This document shows, piece after piece, positions 61,971 through 64,000 of a stretch of 64,000 nt of DNA. The stretch spans positions 1 through 64,000 of the forward strand of contig CAZNPL010000007.1 of the NCBI GenBank assembly GCA_964574815.1, in the 5' to 3' direction. The notes under the pieces were generated by a model. The model made no database searches. It had not been told where the DNA came from and worked only from the letters and a program-made list of their open reading frames with translations. How positions within the stretch are numbered: the stretch's first letter is position 1; every line of letters begins with the position of its first letter. A program made the translations under genes and the position numbers. This stretch comes from CAZNPL01 sp964574815 (GTDB taxonomy: Bacteria > Planctomycetota > Phycisphaerae > UBA1845).

Positions 61971-62474
61971 TTACGAGTTCCCGGACAAAAGTCTCTCGGC
62001 ACGTTCGACGGCGTCTTCCGGCGACCGTGAAACTTCGAGTACCCCGGCCGATTCGTAGCGATCGAATCCCGACTCCGGACCCCGGCCCAGAAGAATCACG
62101 TGCCTGCCGTTTTTCAGAGCAAGGGCGATCTCCGACATCGTGCCGGCACCACCCGGGCAGGCAATGACCACGTCGCTCGACAGCACGTTGATGACGTTCC
62201 GCGCATCGCCCATCCCGGTGACAGCGGCGAAATCGAGATCGTCCGACGCATCGTGCGCGTCCCGGCCGGGCAGAATGCCGATCACGGTTCCACCGGCCTC
62301 GCGAGCGCCGCGCGCCGAAGCGGCCATCACGCCGACGTTGCGACCACCATTGAGCAGAACCCAGCCGCGCTCCGCGATGAGTCGACCCAACCGACCGGCC
62401 GCCGCCTCAACCTCGGCTGTCACATTCGCCCCGCCCATCACTCCTACAACGGGCCGGCGCCTCGCCTCTCCCAT
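61971..62474 (-). CDS. LOG-like protein (TIGR00725-type)
   Basis: A 167-residue Rossmann-like protein. N-terminal VVGVMGGANVT, central VLLNGGRNVGVMAASARGA and CPGGAGTMSEIALAL, the PGGxGTxxE signature of cytokinin-riboside-monophosphate phosphoribohydrolases (LOG). The TIGR00725 branch has no proven activity. Convergent with the exporter permease gene. Confidence 0.85.
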   Translation of the reverse strand: MGEARRRPVVGVMGGANVTAEVEAAAGRLGRLIAERGWVLLNGGRNVGVMAASARGAREAGGTVIGILPGRDAHDASDDLDFAAVTGMGDARNVINVLSSDVVIACPGGAGTMSEIALALKNGRHVILLGRGPESGFDRYESAGVLEVSRSPEDAVERAERLLSGNS

Positions 62475-62564
62475 AGCGTCCGAATCCTCTCTGGCCGATC
62501 ACGCAGCGTCCAAGGCCCTCCAAGCTGTCACGGCCCCTCGCTCACCACGCACACCACCGCACGG

Positions 62565-62593
62565 TTGAGAGTGTACCGGCTCGGTCTTAGAAT
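62565..62593 (+). promoter_or_regulatory. Promoter of the NifU-like gene
   Basis: TTGAGA (62565-62570) and TAGAAT (62588-62593) with a 17-nt spacer, each one base off consensus. Start expected near 62600, leaving about 40 nt before the GTG at 62642. Confidence 0.6.
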
Positions 62594-62641
62594 GCCCATG
62601 TCGGCTGAATCCGAACCAACGTGAATGCGAAGAGGATGAAC

Positions 62642-62905
62642 GTGGCCGCGCGGAAAGACCAGGCTGCCCGGAAGCGACAATCGATCAGGGAGCGTGTGGC
62701 CGCAGTGATCGACCTGATCCGCCCTGCCATCCAAATGGACCGCGGCGACGTGGAGCTGCTCGACGTGGACGAGGCGGGCGTGGTGCACCTGCGACTTCAT
62801 GGAGCGTGCGTGGGCTGCCCGTCCAGCGAACTGACTCTCACGATGGGCATCGAGCGGAATCTCAAGAGGCACGTGCCCGAGGTCACGGCGGTCGTCTGCA
62901 ACTGA
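62642..62905 (+). CDS. NifU C-terminal-domain protein (Fe-S scaffold type)
   Basis: About 87 residues with the NifU/Nfu domain: RERVAAVIDLIRPAIQ, DVDEAGVVHLRLHGACVGCPSSELTLTMGIE, with the Cys pair CVGC that holds an Fe-S cluster. The start is not fixed: GTG 62642 has AGAGG at the right distance; ATG 62636 and GTG 62621 are alternatives. The length is near the minimal Nfu size. Confidence 0.85.
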   Translation: MAARKDQAARKRQSIRERVAAVIDLIRPAIQMDRGDVELLDVDEAGVVHLRLHGACVGCPSSELTLTMGIERNLKRHVPEVTAVVCN

Positions 62906-62950
62906 CCCCAGTCGGAGTAGGAATCATGATTGCTCATGACCCCCTCCACA

Positions 62951-62983
62951 GATCCCAGCGAGCGGGACTACCGCACTGGGCTC
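62951..62983 (-). ncRNA. Group II intron domain V candidate
   Basis: On the minus strand, 5 nt after the maturase stop, GAGCCCAG and CTGGGATC (outer arms) enclose GCGG/CCGC with a short loop, the fold and AGC triad position of a group II intron domain V. Domain VI and the 3' splice site would follow toward 62930, but I could not place them with confidence. Confidence 0.5.
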
Positions 62984-62988
62984 CTGCC

Positions 62989-64000
62989 TCAGGTAATGAC
63001 GCCCATGCGACGCAGGGGATAGGGATGACAGATGCGGGGCAGAGGCAACCATTGCGTGATGAGCCGACGCATTCGGTCCCAGGTGACGCGACCCTTGTGG
63101 CTTCGCCGCGCCAAGGCGCGATGCCAGAGTCTGCCGACCTCGAACCGGAACACGCACAGCGCCCGGCTGTTCATGGGGACACCGTAATAGCGAGTGTGCC
63201 CGCTGACGACCGAACGCAACCACTGCCCTACTGCCGGGATCGAGTCGTGCCAGCGCCGCCGAAGCTCGGCCTTCACCGCCTTCAGCTTCGCCTGCAACCT
63301 GCTTCGCATCGTCTGCCGCAACACCGTGAAGCGCCCGTTCCTCTTCTTCCCGCAAATATGCGTGAAGCCCAGGAAGTTGAACGTCTCAGGCTTGCCCTGA
63401 CCGTCCCGCCTTCGTCGTTCGGCCGCGAGCGGCCCGAACTCCAGCAGGCGGGTCTTGTCGGGGTGCAACTCCAGTCGGAACTTGCGGAATCGCTCCCGAA
63501 GGTCCGTCAAGAACCGCTCGGCCTCCGATTTGTCTTGGAATCCAACGACGAAATCGTCCGCATAGCGCACAACGATCACGTCGCCTCGCGCCTGCGTCTT
63601 CCTCCACCATTGAACCCAGAGGTCGAACACGTAGTGGAGGTAGATGTTCGCCAACAGCGGCGACACGCTGCCGCCTTGCGGCGTCCCCTCCTCCCTGCGC
63701 GTTCGCGTCCCGTCCTCCAGCACGCCCGCGTTGAGCCATTTCTGGATCAGCCGCACGACGCGCCGGTCCCCGATGCGGTGCTCGAGGAACTTCACCAGCC
63801 AGCCGTGGTCGATGGCGTCGAAAAATCCACGGATGTCGGCGTCGAGCACCCAGTTCACCTTCTTCGTCAGCAATCCGGTGTACAGGGCGTCCAGCGCGTT
63901 GTGCTGGCTGCGCCCCGGCCGGAAGCCGTACGAGAAGCCCAGGAAGTCGGTTTCGTAGATGGCGTTCATCACCTCGACCGTGGCCCGCTGGACAATCTTG
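62989..64000 (-). CDS. ltrA: Group II intron reverse transcriptase/maturase (5' end outside window)
   Basis: About 337 residues to the window edge; the frame continues past 64000 (KIVQRATVEVMNA precedes the first ATG), so the N-terminus is missing. RT motifs: GFRPGRSQHNALDAL, VLDADIRGFFDAIDH, GTPQGGSVSPLLANIYLHYVFD, VVRYADDFVVGF (YADD active site) and LHPDKTRLLEFG; the X/maturase region (KLKAVKAELRRRWH, LRSVVSGHTRYYGVPMN) follows. It is read toward the nfu-like gene. The intron is therefore mobile-element DNA inserted just after the NifU-like gene. Confidence 0.92.
   Translation of the reverse strand, partial: KIVQRATVEVMNAIYETDFLGFSYGFRPGRSQHNALDALYTGLLTKKVNWVLDADIRGFFDAIDHGWLVKFLEHRIGDRRVVRLIQKWLNAGVLEDGTRTRREEGTPQGGSVSPLLANIYLHYVFDLWVQWWRKTQARGDVIVVRYADDFVVGFQDKSEAERFLTDLRERFRKFRLELHPDKTRLLEFGPLAAERRRRDGQGKPETFNFLGFTHICGKKRNGRFTVLRQTMRSRLQAKLKAVKAELRRRWHDSIPAVGQWLRSVVSGHTRYYGVPMNSRALCVFRFEVGRLWHRALARRSHKGRVTWDRMRRLITQWLPLPRICHPYPLRRMGVIT

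Overview
The window is a high-GC chromosomal segment that most likely comes from a member of the Planctomycetota, possibly Phycisphaerae or a related uncultured lineage. The evidence is: a sigma factor/serine-threonine-kinase-TPR pair (17338-20930); a secreted protein with the N-terminal TIGQPDAG...GGFW motif and dockerin-like calcium loops (21283-22158); a CX4CH cytochrome-like secreted protein (22649-23626); the small basic protein typical of the Planctomycetes-Verrucomicrobia-Chlamydiae group (46670-46894); and an ExbB/ExbD/VWA/TPR gene cluster (25116-31881). Long antisense open frames are a by-product of the GC content and were left out.

Layout. 1-7900: a small lipoprotein, a sirtuin, then a TolC / HlyD-type adaptor / ABC ATPase export operon that lacks a permease, a kinase-fold phosphotransferase and an HD protein. 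8000-17150, minus strand: sugar aminotransferase, formyltransferase, glycosyltransferase and methyltransferase, followed by the flagellar cap FliD (very large), its chaperone FliS and a TPR lipoprotein; this looks like flagellar tip and surface glycan biosynthesis. 17300-24800: kinase and ECF sigma factor, then secreted planctomycete-type proteins. 25100-31900: a tightly packed VWA / secreted / ExbB / ExbD / ExbD / TPR operon that probably forms an energised envelope complex. 31950-32900: an isochorismatase-family hydrolase and a zinc-ribbon membrane protein. 33100-36550: a P-loop NTPase whose reading frame is broken near its 3' end, coupled to a TPR protein, next to a convergent toxin-antitoxin pair. 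36770-43950: ComF, an RND efflux pump, a radical SAM protein and a small conserved protein. 44300-51970: tRNA-Val(CAC), an alcohol dehydrogenase, a small basic protein, an aminotransferase, a HupE-like protein, a photolyase and a radical SAM protein.

52037-59640 is a complete tryptophan operon on the minus strand in the order trpL-trpD-C-F-B-A-aroF-E-G. Every structural gene overlaps the next. It starts with a leader peptide holding three consecutive Trp codons and a readable set of 1:2, 2:3 and 3:4 hairpins, which amounts to a classical attenuator. The promoter sits so close to the leader ATG that the leader is probably leaderless, and the terminator stem contains the likely trpD ribosome-binding site. 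59956-62905 holds an ABC-2 exporter, a LOG-like protein and a NifU-domain protein. The window ends inside a group II intron reverse transcriptase with a domain V candidate downstream of it.

A family of about 30-bp palindromic elements that end in GGCACCC is scattered through the gaps (about 110, 7919, 44567, 48229, 59780). No CRISPR array, rRNA or prophage was seen. All functions are inferred from sequence reading alone.
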